Shown: positions 9,362-17,797, counted from the stretch's first letter. The stretch: 43,081 nt of DNA from JBAVQS01 sp049694275 (GCA_049694275.1 JBAVQS010000003.1:1-43081), one strand, 5' to 3'. Translations and numbers: made by a program. The notes: generated from the sequence alone by a model not told the origin.

Positions 9362-9400
9362 AACAGACCCGAAGGGTTTCCAAAACCCTTCGGGTCTGTT
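9362..9400. repeat. Perfect 18-bp inverted repeat with three-base loop
   Basis: Arms 9362-9379 and 9383-9400 are exact reverse complements around the loop CCA. The hairpin lies in the 254-base gap between the divergent starts of asnA (9234) and the secreted protein (9489), so it is not placed at the end of a gene. No U-tract follows on either strand. It looks like an intergenic palindromic repeat; a regulatory structure in the leader of one of the two genes is the alternative. I see nothing else recognisable in this gap. Confidence 0.75.
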
Positions 9401-9488
9401 GCGATTCAAAAGATTTTGGAGTAAAATGCGAATCAGTTCGCACGGTTGGATGTTTGCAATCTCCTTATTCTTGCCCCCAGGAGGCGCA

Positions 9489-10712
9489 ATGAAGAAATTC
9501 GTCGCACTCGCATTTGTGCTCGCCGTTCTTTTTCTCGCGGCCGGTCAGCTTCCCGCGCCGGTTGCGGCCGCAGGCCCCGTGGTCTGCAGCGCCAATCCCT
9601 CCGTCGCCGAGTTGGGAACCCGGGTCTCGGTTGTCTGCTCCGGGTTTGACCGCGACGTGATCGTCAATACCTATGTCGTCGACCCGACCGGGTTCGTCGA
9701 AATCGGCGCCGATAATTATACCGCCTGCTTTATCAATAGCCAGGGACAGAGCGGCAAGAGTGGCAAGGCCAACGAAACCGGCACAGCCAGCTTTAGTTGG
9801 TACACCCAGAACGGCGTCAACACTTGTCCGACAAGGGACTATGCCGGTTACGCCAACCAGATTGGCAGCTATACGGTCGTGGTGCAGCAACTGGATGGCC
9901 GCGGTGGGATTGCTGCCAAGGGCACGGTCCAGGTGCTGCTGACGGCGACGCCTGAGGCGCTCTCGGGCGCGCTCATCGCCCCTGTGGAGCCCAGCGTCAA
10001 GGTTCCCGGCTCGCTCACCTTTATCGGCTCGGGCTTTGTCCCCGGCGAAGCGGTGAATCTCTGGCTCACCCGCCCGGCTGCGTGCTCTGGCATGGGTGTG
10101 GGTTACTGGAGCGCGATGAGCGCTTTTTCCCCATCGGAATCTTGGGGCGATGTCGGCGGCGCCAATGGCCCGGCGACGGTCAAGGCGGACCCGGCTGGCA
10201 ATATCTCGGCCACCATGGACTTTGTCGAGAACCAGGAGAACGAAATGCCCTGCCTTGGGACCTGGGCGCTGACCGCCCGTGCGCTCAAGAGCGGGCGCGG
10301 CGACATGACCACGTTTGAGGTGGTGGGGACTGGCCCGCTGAACAATGCCACCGTCTGGACGGAGGAGAGTTCCGTCCCCTCCATCGGGCAAACGTATGCG
10401 TATACCACCAGCCCCTTGTACGGCGTCGGTGTTCATGTGCACGGCAGTGGGTTCCCCGCCGGCGCGCATGTCAACTGCTGGTTCACCCGCCCCGACGGGA
10501 CGGCTTATTCCGGCTATAGTGAGCCGGGCTTTAACACGACTAGCACCGTGGTGGACGCGAGCGGCGCCTTTAGTGTGGTGACCCTCACGTACACCTCGGA
10601 GATTGGCTGGCAGGCTGAACAGCCGGGGACGTGGTTCGTCACCTGCGCCACCCCTGACGGCAAGTATTCGGGCACGGCGCATTTTGACGTCGTCGCCCTG
10701 ATGGACCCGTAG
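9489..10712 (+). CDS. Secreted protein with three Ig-like repeat domains
   Basis: The 407-residue product starts with a clear Sec signal peptide (KK, a hydrophobic core from residue 4 to about 20, and an APVAAAG cleavage region). Three repeated modules follow, each with a motif of the type GSGFxPGExVxxWxTxP (VCSGFDRD around 45, IGSGFVPGEAVNLWLTRP in the middle, HGSGFPAGAHVNCWFTRP near residue 325). This is the pattern of bacterial Ig/IPT-like beta-sandwich repeats of surface proteins. There is no sorting signal or C-terminal membrane segment, so it may be released or wall-associated. The ATG at 9489 follows AGGAGG closely. A longer frame upstream is open but lacks a ribosome site and would bury the signal peptide. 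The function is unknown. A good terminator follows. Confidence 0.85.
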   Translation: MKKFVALAFVLAVLFLAAGQLPAPVAAAGPVVCSANPSVAELGTRVSVVCSGFDRDVIVNTYVVDPTGFVEIGADNYTACFINSQGQSGKSGKANETGTASFSWYTQNGVNTCPTRDYAGYANQIGSYTVVVQQLDGRGGIAAKGTVQVLLTATPEALSGALIAPVEPSVKVPGSLTFIGSGFVPGEAVNLWLTRPAACSGMGVGYWSAMSAFSPSESWGDVGGANGPATVKADPAGNISATMDFVENQENEMPCLGTWALTARALKSGRGDMTTFEVVGTGPLNNATVWTEESSVPSIGQTYAYTTSPLYGVGVHVHGSGFPAGAHVNCWFTRPDGTAYSGYSEPGFNTTSTVVDASGAFSVVTLTYTSEIGWQAEQPGTWFVTCATPDGKYSGTAHFDVVALMDP

Positions 10713-10743
10713 GTCCATCGCCCACATCAAGATTCAAAAGAGA

Positions 10744-10777
10744 AAATCGTCCGGTCCCGCGACCGGGCGATTTTTAT
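10744..10777 (+). terminator. Rho-independent terminator
   Basis: A 13-bp stem with one G-U pair (arms 10744-10756 and 10761-10773, loop CCGC) runs straight into TTTTT. It lies about 30 bases after the stop of the Ig-like secreted protein gene and separates it from metF. Confidence 0.9.
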
Positions 10778-10833
10778 TGCGCGGCGAGGTATGGAACCCG
10801 GGAAATGCGACAAGCGCGCAGCGATACAAGCCG

Positions 10834-10842
10834 TGATACAAT
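10834..10842 (+). promoter_or_regulatory. Possible extended -10 promoter of metF
   Basis: TGATACAAT matches the extended -10 form TGnTATAAT with one change, 45 bases before the metF ATG. No convincing -35 box lies at the right distance. There is no visible SAM riboswitch or S-box in the short leader. Confidence 0.4.
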
Positions 10843-10887
10843 AAGCAAAAGAGCGCAAGCAACCCTATCGCCCCGCGGAGAATCAGC

Positions 10888-11790
10888 ATGCACATTCAGA
10901 AAATTTTACAATCGCACTCTACCACATTTAGTTTCGAGTTCTTTCCGCCCCGCACGCCGGAAATGGCGCAGGAGCTACGCGAGACGATTGAAAGTCTATC
11001 GCCACTGCAACCCTCCTTTGTCAGCGTGACGTACGGCGCGGGGGGATCGACCCGCCAGTTGACGCACGAGTTGGTGACCCGGATTCAAAAAGAGACGGAC
11101 CTGACAGTCGTTTGTCACCTGACTTGCTCGGGGACCAATGTGAGCGAACTCGACGCCATTCTGGAAAAATATATTTCGAGCGGCATCGAAAACATCATGG
11201 CTCTGCGCGGTGATCCCCCGCGCGGGGGTGTGGCGGTGGAACCGGTCGCCGATGGATTCAAGAACGCCGCTGAATTGGTGGCGCATCTCAAGAAACGCTT
11301 TCCCCATGTCGGCGTGGGGGTCGCAGGTTTTCCGGAGGGGCACCCGGAAACGCCCAATCGCTTGAAGGAGATGGATTACCTCAAAGCCAAAGTGGATGCC
11401 GGGGCGGATTTTATCTGCACGCAGCTCTTTTTCGACAACCACTGCTTTTATGATTTTTGTGATCGCTGCACGATCGCGGGCATCCGCGTTCCGATCCTGG
11501 CCGGCGTGATGCCGATCACCAGCCGGAAATCGATGCAGCGCATGGCGGAGTTGTCGGGGGGCACGGTTTTTCCGGCGAAACTATTGCGCGCCATGATGCG
11601 CGCCGAGAATGACGATTACGCTGAAAAGGTGGGCATTCACTGGGCCACCGCCCAGGTGCTCGACCTGCTGGATAGCGACGTCAAAGGGATTCACTTTTAT
11701 ACCCTCAATCGCTCCAAGGCGGCGCTGCACATTTATGAATGGCTGGGTGTGAGCTCTTCGCAGGGCCTGGGACAGCGCAATCTGGAGTAA
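10888..11790 (+). CDS. metF: 5,10-methylenetetrahydrofolate reductase
   Basis: MetF is an FAD enzyme that reduces methylene-THF to methyl-THF, supplying methyl groups for methionine synthesis. The 300 residues show the TIM-barrel family signatures: FSFEFFPPRT near the N terminus with the catalytic Glu (E17), VSVTYGAGGST, HLTCSGTN, and ALRGDPPRGG, followed by GVAGFPEGHPE and the QLFFDN strand. The length is normal. The ATG follows GGAGA at a spacing of eight. The gene stands alone between a terminator and a convergent methyltransferase gene (7-base gap), so it is transcribed as a single unit. Confidence 0.95.
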   Translation: MHIQKILQSHSTTFSFEFFPPRTPEMAQELRETIESLSPLQPSFVSVTYGAGGSTRQLTHELVTRIQKETDLTVVCHLTCSGTNVSELDAILEKYISSGIENIMALRGDPPRGGVAVEPVADGFKNAAELVAHLKKRFPHVGVGVAGFPEGHPETPNRLKEMDYLKAKVDAGADFICTQLFFDNHCFYDFCDRCTIAGIRVPILAGVMPITSRKSMQRMAELSGGTVFPAKLLRAMMRAENDDYAEKVGIHWATAQVLDLLDSDVKGIHFYTLNRSKAALHIYEWLGVSSSQGLGQRNLE

Positions 11791-11797
11791 ACTGCGG

Positions 11798-12454
11798 TTA
11801 GCCCTTGTCGGCCCTGGCTCGAAGGAAAGAGATAAGCGACAGCAAGAAAACCCGGAATGGGACGGGCGCAAGCTCAATCTCGGTAAAGCCGGCGGCCTGT
11901 ACCTCCGGAAGCAATTCTTGGAGATGGTGTTGCATGAATCCGCCAAAAAAGGTATTGGCGAGGGCCCGCTGGATGGGATTGGCTGGCGGGGTCAGGTCCA
12001 CCACGAGCAAGCATCCCCGCGGCTTGAGCACGCGCTGAATTTCCTGAATCCCTTTATGCCGCACCCCTTCCGACATGTGAAAGATCATGAAACTGCACAG
12101 GACCGCATCGAACTGGTTTGCCGGGAACGGAATCGCGTCGATGCTGCCCAACTGGAACGTAATCTCGGCGCCGGCCTGAGCCGCTTTTTTCTGGCTGAGC
12201 TCGATCATCTGCGGAATCATATCGATGCCATAAACCTTCCCGGTGGGGCCGACCCTTTGGCTGGCGGCGAGCGATAGGGTGCCGGTGCCGCACCCCACTT
12301 CAAGCACCTGGTTCCCGGGCTCGATTTGCGCCAGGTTCACGGTCAACTCGCGCAGAATGGGCTCTCTCCCTCCGGTCATCCGCTGCATGTACGCATCATA
12401 GGACCCGGCCATCTGCGCCATCTGGCTGCGCATGATTTCGTCTTGATTGGACAT
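11798..12454 (-). CDS. Class I SAM-dependent methyltransferase (UbiE/Methyltransf_11 type)
   Basis: The 218-residue protein has motif I VLEVGCGTGTLSLAAS near residue 50, an acidic residue at the end of strand 2 (YGIDMIPQMIELS), GSIDAIPFPANQFDAVLCSF and a LKPRGCLLVVDL post-motif, the usual order for small-molecule methyltransferases resembling UbiE. The hydrophobic C-terminal helix (FRVFLLSLISFL) may bind a lipid-like substrate or membrane; this is a guess. The ATG is preceded by AGGAGG at a spacing of six. It is convergent with metF and has no obvious operon partner, so the substrate cannot be inferred. Confidence 0.9.
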   Translation of the reverse strand: MSNQDEIMRSQMAQMAGSYDAYMQRMTGGREPILRELTVNLAQIEPGNQVLEVGCGTGTLSLAASQRVGPTGKVYGIDMIPQMIELSQKKAAQAGAEITFQLGSIDAIPFPANQFDAVLCSFMIFHMSEGVRHKGIQEIQRVLKPRGCLLVVDLTPPANPIQRALANTFFGGFMQHHLQELLPEVQAAGFTEIELAPVPFRVFLLSLISFLRARADKG

Positions 12455-12529
12455 GGGCGCCTCCTTTTGTGCGCATTCTATAGTCCCTGACCCGTTTTGG
12501 CAATTACGCGCAAAATTACACGATAGTCG

Positions 12530-12651
12530 CTAGTACTCCGTCACACTGATCCTGCACAGTTGTCATTCCGAGCGTAGCGAGGAATCTCGCTAGCGCAAAG
12601 AAGATGTCTCGCTTCGCTCGGCATGACAAAATTATTGTGACAGACTACTAG
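12530..12651. repeat. Nested palindromic element, copy A
   Basis: An outer inverted repeat of 15 bases (12530-12544 with 12637-12651, 13 matching) encloses an inner one of 21 bases (about 12561-12581 with 12608-12628, 19 matching). The inner core begins TGTCATTCCGAGCGTAGCGA and has a close relative at 17690. It fits a non-coding, hairpin-forming dispersed element such as a MITE. It fills most of the 300-base gap between a methyltransferase gene and a secreted-protein gene. Confidence 0.75.
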
Positions 12652-12669
12652 CCCGTTGACAGACGACAC

Positions 12670-12698
12670 AGCGCCCCGCAAGCATCTTGCGGGGCGCT
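12670..12698. repeat. Strong GC hairpin after the secreted-protein gene
   Basis: Arms 12670-12682 and 12686-12698 form a perfect 13-bp stem with loop CAT. It lies just past the stop of the minus-strand gene at 12755 and may end its transcript. No U-run follows on either strand, so it is not a classical intrinsic terminator. Confidence 0.6.
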
Positions 12699-12754
12699 GC
12701 TATTACACGCAGGGTAAAACGTCGCGTGAAGATGAGAGGGTTCGCTCGCGACGG

Positions 12755-15034
12755 CTACCGCACGGGCACCGATCTCTCTGGATTGGTAAAAATCCAGCGT
12801 CCGTCGGCGTAGGCGAATCCGCGGAAGTAGACGTCGCCGCGCGAGCCAAAATAACACTCGATCGTATAGGGTCCCGATCCGCCGGGCCACCAGTTATAGT
12901 TCGGGCCCTGCGAGATCAGGTACTGGACATTGGGACGCGTCACCCCATCCCAACCGAGGAACGTATTTTGCACGTGCACCGCGTGGTCGATGGCGTATGT
13001 CACATTGTTCGGCCGCCCGGTTCTGAACAGGGCCGGCCAAGCGCTCATGGTAATCGTCGGCGTGGTCGAGAAACCATTTGCAATGGTTTCGTTCCCGGCC
13101 GCGTCCACCGAACGAGCCTGGACGTAATCGCCGTCGACCAGATCGGCCTTGAAGGTGAACGAGTAGGCCTGCGTGGCGCTCGCCGAGACATTGGTCCAGC
13201 AGTCATCACAGCCATAGCCACCCCCACGCCAGACCTGGTCAAAGAGGGCGAGCGGCTTGTTGGCAGGACCCAGGCCCGAGATCTTGTTGTTGACGAGGTC
13301 GATGGTTGCAGTGAGTTTGACAACGGTCGCATTGAGCGCTGTGCCGCCGACCGGGGTGACCGTGACCCGGTCATTCGTCGCCAGCAGTACCGGCGCGCCC
13401 GCCTTGGCGAGGATCTGTTCCCATCGTCCGCCATAGGCATAGCCCGTGCCCGTGTATTTGCTGACTCCGGCCGATGACTTGACGACGATCTTGACCGTGC
13501 CGTTATAATTCATGTGGAACCCGCCGCCCAGAAAAGGCCCTCCGGTATACATTTCGATGTAGGGCGCTTGATCGTACACGTGAAGCTCGAATCCGGTCCC
13601 GACGACATAGTTCGCGTCCGAGGTATCGCCTCCGACAAAATCCTTGCCCAAGTTGACGCTGTACAGGCCGGTCCCCGGCGTCGTAATGGTCTGGCAGGCA
13701 TTATCCCAGTTTCCGGTCGTGCGGTTGTAATGATGGCCCGAGATGGTGACGGGCTGACTGGCCGGGGCGCTCCCGGTGATGAGATTGGTCGTCGGGTTGA
13801 TATAGCTGGTGAGGTTGGTGATCGGGATCGTCGCCAGGTTGGATGCCCCTTCGTCCAAATATACGGTATCGCCCAACAGGACATCGGACTGCTTAAAGTT
13901 AAAGCCAAAACCGGCGTCCGGGGTATTGGCCGTGATCGAGAAGGTCTCTTTCACGGTCGCGCCGGTCTTGAGGGTGACCGTTACCGTGTCCCCTGCCAGG
14001 ATGGCATTGCCCTGTCCGCCATTGTTGTCCGGGTTGAGTTCAAGGCGCACCCAGGGGGCGTGCCGCCAGACCACCGAGCTCCAATCAATGGGCTCATCCT
14101 GCTGAACGCTGAGGACATCCGCTTCCACCCGGCTGTTCACATCCATGACGCCGCTGAAATTCGCATCATAGGCGCCGGTGGTGACATCCGACGAGACCTC
14201 TACCATATTTTCAGGATAGCCGCAGTTCCCGGGGCCCTGGTCGCGCAGGTTGACGCGAACATTGCGATCCGGCGCGACGAATCCGGTCACATGGTCGGCT
14301 CCATAGTCAAAGTCGATCGAAATGTTATCCGCCGTGACGGTCGCCAGGTCGGCGCCGCCCACGGTCAGCTCGACATAGTCGGTGGCGACGATATCGCCAT
14401 TGAGCAGGCCCCTAAAGTTGGCGAAAAAGAACCCGGTCGAATCGCTGGTCGTCGTCACGGTTTCGCGCACCGTGCCGCCCGAGTTTTTGAGGACGACCTG
14501 CACGCTGGCGCTGGACGACACGTTGTAATGTCCCTGGACAAAATCCCATGTTTCGTGGATCTGGATGTTCGTCCAGGCGGCGGCGGCCGGGGCCTTGACA
14601 CGCGGGGTTTGGATGCGCGGCGCGGCGCTGCGCGCCCGGCCCAGTGCGCGGTTGAAATCGGCCCGCGCGGCCTGCACGCTGGCGTTGCTCGCGGGGACCA
14701 GGCGGCCGGTCTGGGGGAGCTTGTCGAGCAGCATCGCCGCCGTCAAGTCCATGCCCTGAACCTGCACGGCATTGGCGGGCAGGTTCAGTTGGTAACTGGC
14801 GATGTGCCCTTGCTTTTTCAGGTTGTTGAGCACCGGCAGCAACTGCATCGCCTGGGTGTAGGCGCCCTGCATAAAGGCGGAGGAGACCGCCTCGGTGCGT
14901 AGTGTGGTGGATACCTGCGGGGATGCGAGCACCATCAGCATCGCCCCGGACGCCGGCGGCTCGGCCGCCGCGGTGGGGCTGGCGCTCAACACGATCGCCG
15001 CCGCAAGGATGAGTAGAATCAGAATGCGTTTCAT
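12755..15034 (-). CDS. Large secreted protein, unknown function, protease-propeptide-like N terminus
   Basis: The 759-residue product has a Sec signal peptide (KR, hydrophobic stretch to about residue 20, then AAAEPP). Residues 30-120 resemble the inhibitor/propeptide segment that precedes subtilisin-like protease domains (an LLPVLNNLKKQG helix, then a strand ending NAVQVQG), but no S8 catalytic domain follows. The remainder is a series of beta-rich segments with repeated features (GDxVxVT, LVDGDYVQA, LLNGDIVATDYVELTV), Asn/Gly/Thr-rich and with a few Cys, as in adhesins or surface polymers. No C-terminal anchor is visible. The start has GGAGG five to six bases upstream. The gene has its own upstream region and a GC hairpin downstream, so it is probably a single transcript. 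Function unknown. Confidence 0.8.
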   Translation of the reverse strand: MKRILILLILAAAIVLSASPTAAAEPPASGAMLMVLASPQVSTTLRTEAVSSAFMQGAYTQAMQLLPVLNNLKKQGHIASYQLNLPANAVQVQGMDLTAAMLLDKLPQTGRLVPASNASVQAARADFNRALGRARSAAPRIQTPRVKAPAAAAWTNIQIHETWDFVQGHYNVSSSASVQVVLKNSGGTVRETVTTTSDSTGFFFANFRGLLNGDIVATDYVELTVGGADLATVTADNISIDFDYGADHVTGFVAPDRNVRVNLRDQGPGNCGYPENMVEVSSDVTTGAYDANFSGVMDVNSRVEADVLSVQQDEPIDWSSVVWRHAPWVRLELNPDNNGGQGNAILAGDTVTVTLKTGATVKETFSITANTPDAGFGFNFKQSDVLLGDTVYLDEGASNLATIPITNLTSYINPTTNLITGSAPASQPVTISGHHYNRTTGNWDNACQTITTPGTGLYSVNLGKDFVGGDTSDANYVVGTGFELHVYDQAPYIEMYTGGPFLGGGFHMNYNGTVKIVVKSSAGVSKYTGTGYAYGGRWEQILAKAGAPVLLATNDRVTVTPVGGTALNATVVKLTATIDLVNNKISGLGPANKPLALFDQVWRGGGYGCDDCWTNVSASATQAYSFTFKADLVDGDYVQARSVDAAGNETIANGFSTTPTITMSAWPALFRTGRPNNVTYAIDHAVHVQNTFLGWDGVTRPNVQYLISQGPNYNWWPGGSGPYTIECYFGSRGDVYFRGFAYADGRWIFTNPERSVPVR

Positions 15035-15160
15035 GAAGACCTCCTTCGGTCTCTATCAGTCTTGGGGAGTCTATCCCGGTTTGTGTGGAACGTTTGCTTT
15101 GAAAGTCACCTCCATGGATCTCTCAATTCCTGGGAATTTATCGCGCTAGAGTGAGGGACC

Positions 15161-15178
15161 GCGGATGAAGGCATCCGC
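15161..15178. repeat. Short palindrome GCGGATG/CATCCGC
   Basis: Seven-base arms around a four-base loop, in the 368-base gap between the secreted-protein gene and the sugar-kinase gene. A smaller AATTCC/GGAATT palindrome sits at 15125-15138. Apart from these, the palindrome at 15216 and the terminator at 15265, I see nothing else in the gap. Confidence 0.5.
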
Positions 15179-15215
15179 AGGGAGATGGCCGTATACCGAA
15201 TCGTGTGTCATGGCA

Positions 15216-15241
15216 TAGGGACGCACAGCCGTGCGTTCCTA
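15216..15241. repeat. Short palindrome with GGACGCAC/GTGCGTTC arms
   Basis: Arms of 11 bases with one mismatch that would pair as G-U in RNA, loop AGCC. It resembles the small palindromes at 17798 and 19917 in size and in its TAGGG/CCCTA edges, so the three may be one family of short intergenic repeats. Confidence 0.5.
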
Positions 15242-15264
15242 CCTCGCGCATGGAGAGAGTCCCG

Positions 15265-15302
15265 GAAAAAAACAAAAAGACCGACTTGTGTACAAGTCGG
15301 TC
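15265..15302 (-). terminator. Rho-independent terminator of the kinase/GH4 transcript
   Basis: A perfect 10-bp stem (15279-15288 with 15293-15302, four-base loop) is followed on the minus strand by TTTTTGTTTTTTT. It sits about 100 bases beyond the stop of the sugar-kinase gene, the last gene of its operon. Confidence 0.9.
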
Positions 15303-15402
15303 ATCAACTTTTATTACGCCACGCGATCCGCGGCTTTAGGTTCGAAATATTGCGGTCATATCGCTATGCCTGAAGAGAGTATAGCGTAAATGGCAGTGGT
15401 TG

Positions 15403-16362
15403 TCAAAGAAGGCTTGCAATCAACGAAACGCGCAGCGCGGGGTTGCAGCGGCCGGCCGCTTCCATGCCGAGGAGGACGCCGCCGACGACCGGCGGCGCGG
15501 TCAGGCGGACAAAGCGGGCGCGAGGGGCGACGGCGTGCACGGTGACCTGGAGCGGCTCGGTCAACAGTGGCCCGCCCTCAAAGAGGCTGCCCGCGAGCAC
15601 GATCTCGAAATCGTCCGCTTCCAGTTCGAGCTGCCGGATCACGCCGACGGCGAGGTTTCCTAACTCGCGGCCGGCCCATTCGATAATTGTGCGCGCTACG
15701 GCATCCCCCTGCGCGGCGACCTGAAAGACGATTGGCGCGGCCTCGGCGTCGTACGAATACTGCCCCTCGCACACCCCTTCGAGGAATTGCTCGACCTCCG
15801 TCGCGCCGGCGAGCGCGAGAAAGGCTGGCGTGAGCGCGGTCGCCGGCCCGCGCCGGCTCCACGCCCGCGAGATATGGCGAATCGCCTCCGCGACCACCGT
15901 TCCCGCGCCCGCGGCCTCGCCCATCGTATCTCCTTCGCCGGTCATGCGCCCGATGCGTCCCTGGCGGTCCCGGCCGTAGCAATTACAGCCGGTCCCCGCG
16001 CTCAGCGCCACGCCCCAGCCCTCCGACGCGCCGGCGATGAGCCCGAGCACGCCGTCGTTCACCGCCTCGACCGGCGCGGTGAGGCCGAGCGTGCGAATCG
16101 CGGCGAGAGTCCGCTCGCGTTCCGAGGCCCAATCGTATCCCGCCACGCCGAACCCGGCCCCCGCGATCTGGTCGCGCGAGATGCCCGTCCGGGCGAGCGC
16201 CTCCGCGGTCGCCGCGCCGAGCACCGCTTCCAATCCCTCCCAGCCGACCATCTCGTGATTGCCGGGCCCCGCATGTCCCAGCCCCCTCGCATGCCCGTGC
16301 TCATCGGCGACGAGCGCGTGCGTCTTGGTCCCGCCGACATCAACTCCTAAAAAATAGGTCAT
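15403..16362 (-). CDS. BadF/BadG/BcrA-family ATPase, probable sugar kinase (GlcNAc-kinase-like)
   Basis: The 319-residue protein has the ASKHA fold: phosphate-1 loop DVGGTKT near residue 7, GFGVAGYDW, VNDGVLGLIAGASEG, the adenosine-side SAGTGCNCYGRD, and a second GG motif (VVGGVLLGME) at the C terminus. Relatives in this family phosphorylate N-acetylglucosamine and other sugars; the BadF name comes from activators of radical dehydratases, which usually carry cluster-binding cysteines that I do not see here. The ATG at 16362 overlaps the TGA of the GH4 gene (ATGA), which implies translational coupling; an upstream GTG is possible but would overlap more. Coupling to a 6-phospho-glycosidase suggests that it makes that enzyme's phosphorylated substrate or handles its sugar product. 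Confidence 0.85.
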   Translation of the reverse strand: MTYFLGVDVGGTKTHALVADEHGHARGLGHAGPGNHEMVGWEGLEAVLGAATAEALARTGISRDQIAGAGFGVAGYDWASERERTLAAIRTLGLTAPVEAVNDGVLGLIAGASEGWGVALSAGTGCNCYGRDRQGRIGRMTGEGDTMGEAAGAGTVVAEAIRHISRAWSRRGPATALTPAFLALAGATEVEQFLEGVCEGQYSYDAEAAPIVFQVAAQGDAVARTIIEWAGRELGNLAVGVIRQLELEADDFEIVLAGSLFEGGPLLTEPLQVTVHAVAPRARFVRLTAPPVVGGVLLGMEAAGRCNPALRVSLIASLL

Positions 16363-17648
16363 TTGAACTGCGGTAACCACTGCTTGTTCGTTTCGAGCAG
16401 GTCGTCGAGAACCTTTTGCGCCTGGTCGGGCTTGGGGCCGATGGGGTTGGCGATGAGCGCCTGGTAGGCGGCGTTGCGGTCGCCATGCACCGCGGCCTCG
16501 ACCGTGAGGAGCTCGTAGGACTTGACCTGCGCGAGCAGGCCAAAGGCAACAGGCGGCAGCGGCTCGGCGGGGAGTGCGGTGACGCCGGCCCGATCCACGC
16601 GGCAGGGAATTTCGAGCACCCAGTCTTTCGGCCAGCCCGGCACAGCGCCATTGTGTCGCACATTCGCCACGTGCGTCTCGCCGAGATTGTTATAGTGCGC
16701 GTTCAAGAGCTGCGTCGCGACCGTCGAATAGTACGCCCCACCGCGCTGCATGAGCCCTTCCGGCGGCTCGCTGCGCTGCGGGTCGGCGTATTCGCGCAGC
16801 AGCCCCTCTTCGATAGCCATCACCTGCTCGGCGCGCGAGGGCGGCCACTGGTCCTGTTCTGCCAGCTTGTGTCCGGTATAATAGAAATACTGCAAATAGT
16901 AATTCGGAATCATTCGCAGGGATTCGATCAACTGCGGGTCCCAGTCGGGGTGCGCCTGGCTCTTGAGCTGTTTCACAAACCCTTCGAGAATGTCGGGGAA
17001 CACGTCCTCGCCGTCCACGGTAAAGCCGTAATGCCAGGTGAGGTGGTTCAGCCCCAGCGTTTTCAGCTCGGCGCGCTCGGGCGCGATCTCGACGCCCATT
17101 TTTTCCCGGACCGTTTTGAGCATCAGCATTTTCGTGTTGAGAGCGACATTGCAGACGCCGACGGAGGGGACCTCGGGCGCATAGCGCTGGAGCGCTTCGG
17201 TGACGAGGCCGGAGGGGTTGGTAAAGTTGGCGAGGAGCGCGCCGGGCGCGAGCTCGCGCATATCGTTTGCAATATCGAGAATGACCGGGATGGTGCGGAG
17301 CGCTTTGGCCATTCCGCCCACGCCGGTGGTCTCTTGCCCGATCAGCCCATGCCGCTTGCCCAGGTATTCGTCGCCGCGCCGCGCCGGCATCATGCCGACG
17401 CGTAGTTGGGTCGTCACGTAAGACGCCCCCTGGATCGCGGCGCGCCGGTCCTGCGTCAGCACTACCTTGAAGGGCGCGCCCCGCGCCTCGACCATCCGTT
17501 GGGCAAACTTGCCGACGATCTCGAGCCGCTGCGGGTCTACATCCACCAGCCACAGCTCGGTCATGGGAAAGCTCGCCAGCCGCGACAGAAACCCGTTCAC
17601 CAGTTCCGGGGTATAAGTCGATCCGCCCCCGATCACCGCAACCTTCAT
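16359..17648 (-). CDS. GH4-family 6-phospho-beta-glycosidase
   Basis: Family 4 glycoside hydrolases use NAD and a divalent metal, and cleave 6-phosphorylated disaccharides by a redox-elimination mechanism. The 429 residues show the NAD-binding start (VAVIGGGSTYTPEL, residues 3-16), the NFTNPSG strand, the metal ligand C166 in VGVCN, H202 in GLNHLTW, and the RGGAYYSTVA block near residue 310. The SxTYTPEL start is typical of the 6-phospho-beta-glucosidase branch rather than alpha-galactosidases, which makes the beta assignment likely but not certain. AGGAG lies six bases before the ATG. No PTS component is nearby, whereas a sugar kinase overlaps its end, so phosphorylation may be ATP-dependent and inside the cell. 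The upstream gap holds palindromic element copy B and the LacI gene. Confidence 0.9.
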   Translation of the reverse strand: MKVAVIGGGSTYTPELVNGFLSRLASFPMTELWLVDVDPQRLEIVGKFAQRMVEARGAPFKVVLTQDRRAAIQGASYVTTQLRVGMMPARRGDEYLGKRHGLIGQETTGVGGMAKALRTIPVILDIANDMRELAPGALLANFTNPSGLVTEALQRYAPEVPSVGVCNVALNTKMLMLKTVREKMGVEIAPERAELKTLGLNHLTWHYGFTVDGEDVFPDILEGFVKQLKSQAHPDWDPQLIESLRMIPNYYLQYFYYTGHKLAEQDQWPPSRAEQVMAIEEGLLREYADPQRSEPPEGLMQRGGAYYSTVATQLLNAHYNNLGETHVANVRHNGAVPGWPKDWVLEIPCRVDRAGVTALPAEPLPPVAFGLLAQVKSYELLTVEAAVHGDRNAAYQALIANPIGPKPDQAQKVLDDLLETNKQWLPQFK

Positions 17649-17677
17649 GTTATTCTCCTGAAACGAATGTTATTGAC

Positions 17678-17779
17678 TCACCTTACGTATGTCATTTCGA
17701 ACGTAGTGAGAAATCTCGCCGCCAAGAACCGAGATTTCTCGCAAAAACGGCTCGAAATGACAACTACTGCGTAAGGTGA
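17678..17779. repeat. Nested palindromic element, copy B
   Basis: Three nested perfect inverted repeats: outer 17678-17687 with 17770-17779 (TCACCTTACG), middle 17690-17700 with 17752-17762 (TGTCATTTCGA), inner 17708-17718 with 17730-17740 (GAGAAATCTCG). About 25 of 29 core bases match copy A at 12561. It lies between the LacI-type regulator gene and the GH4 gene it probably controls. Confidence 0.8.
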
Positions 17780-17797
17780 ATTATTGAAATCCTGCGC

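Noticed and set aside
12670..12698. Classical intrinsic terminator
   Set aside because: The stem is excellent but there is no U-run on either strand, so only a hairpin is claimed.
15335..15352. Possible T-arm of a tRNA (GGTTCGAAAT)
   Set aside because: No acceptor, D or anticodon stems can be formed around it.
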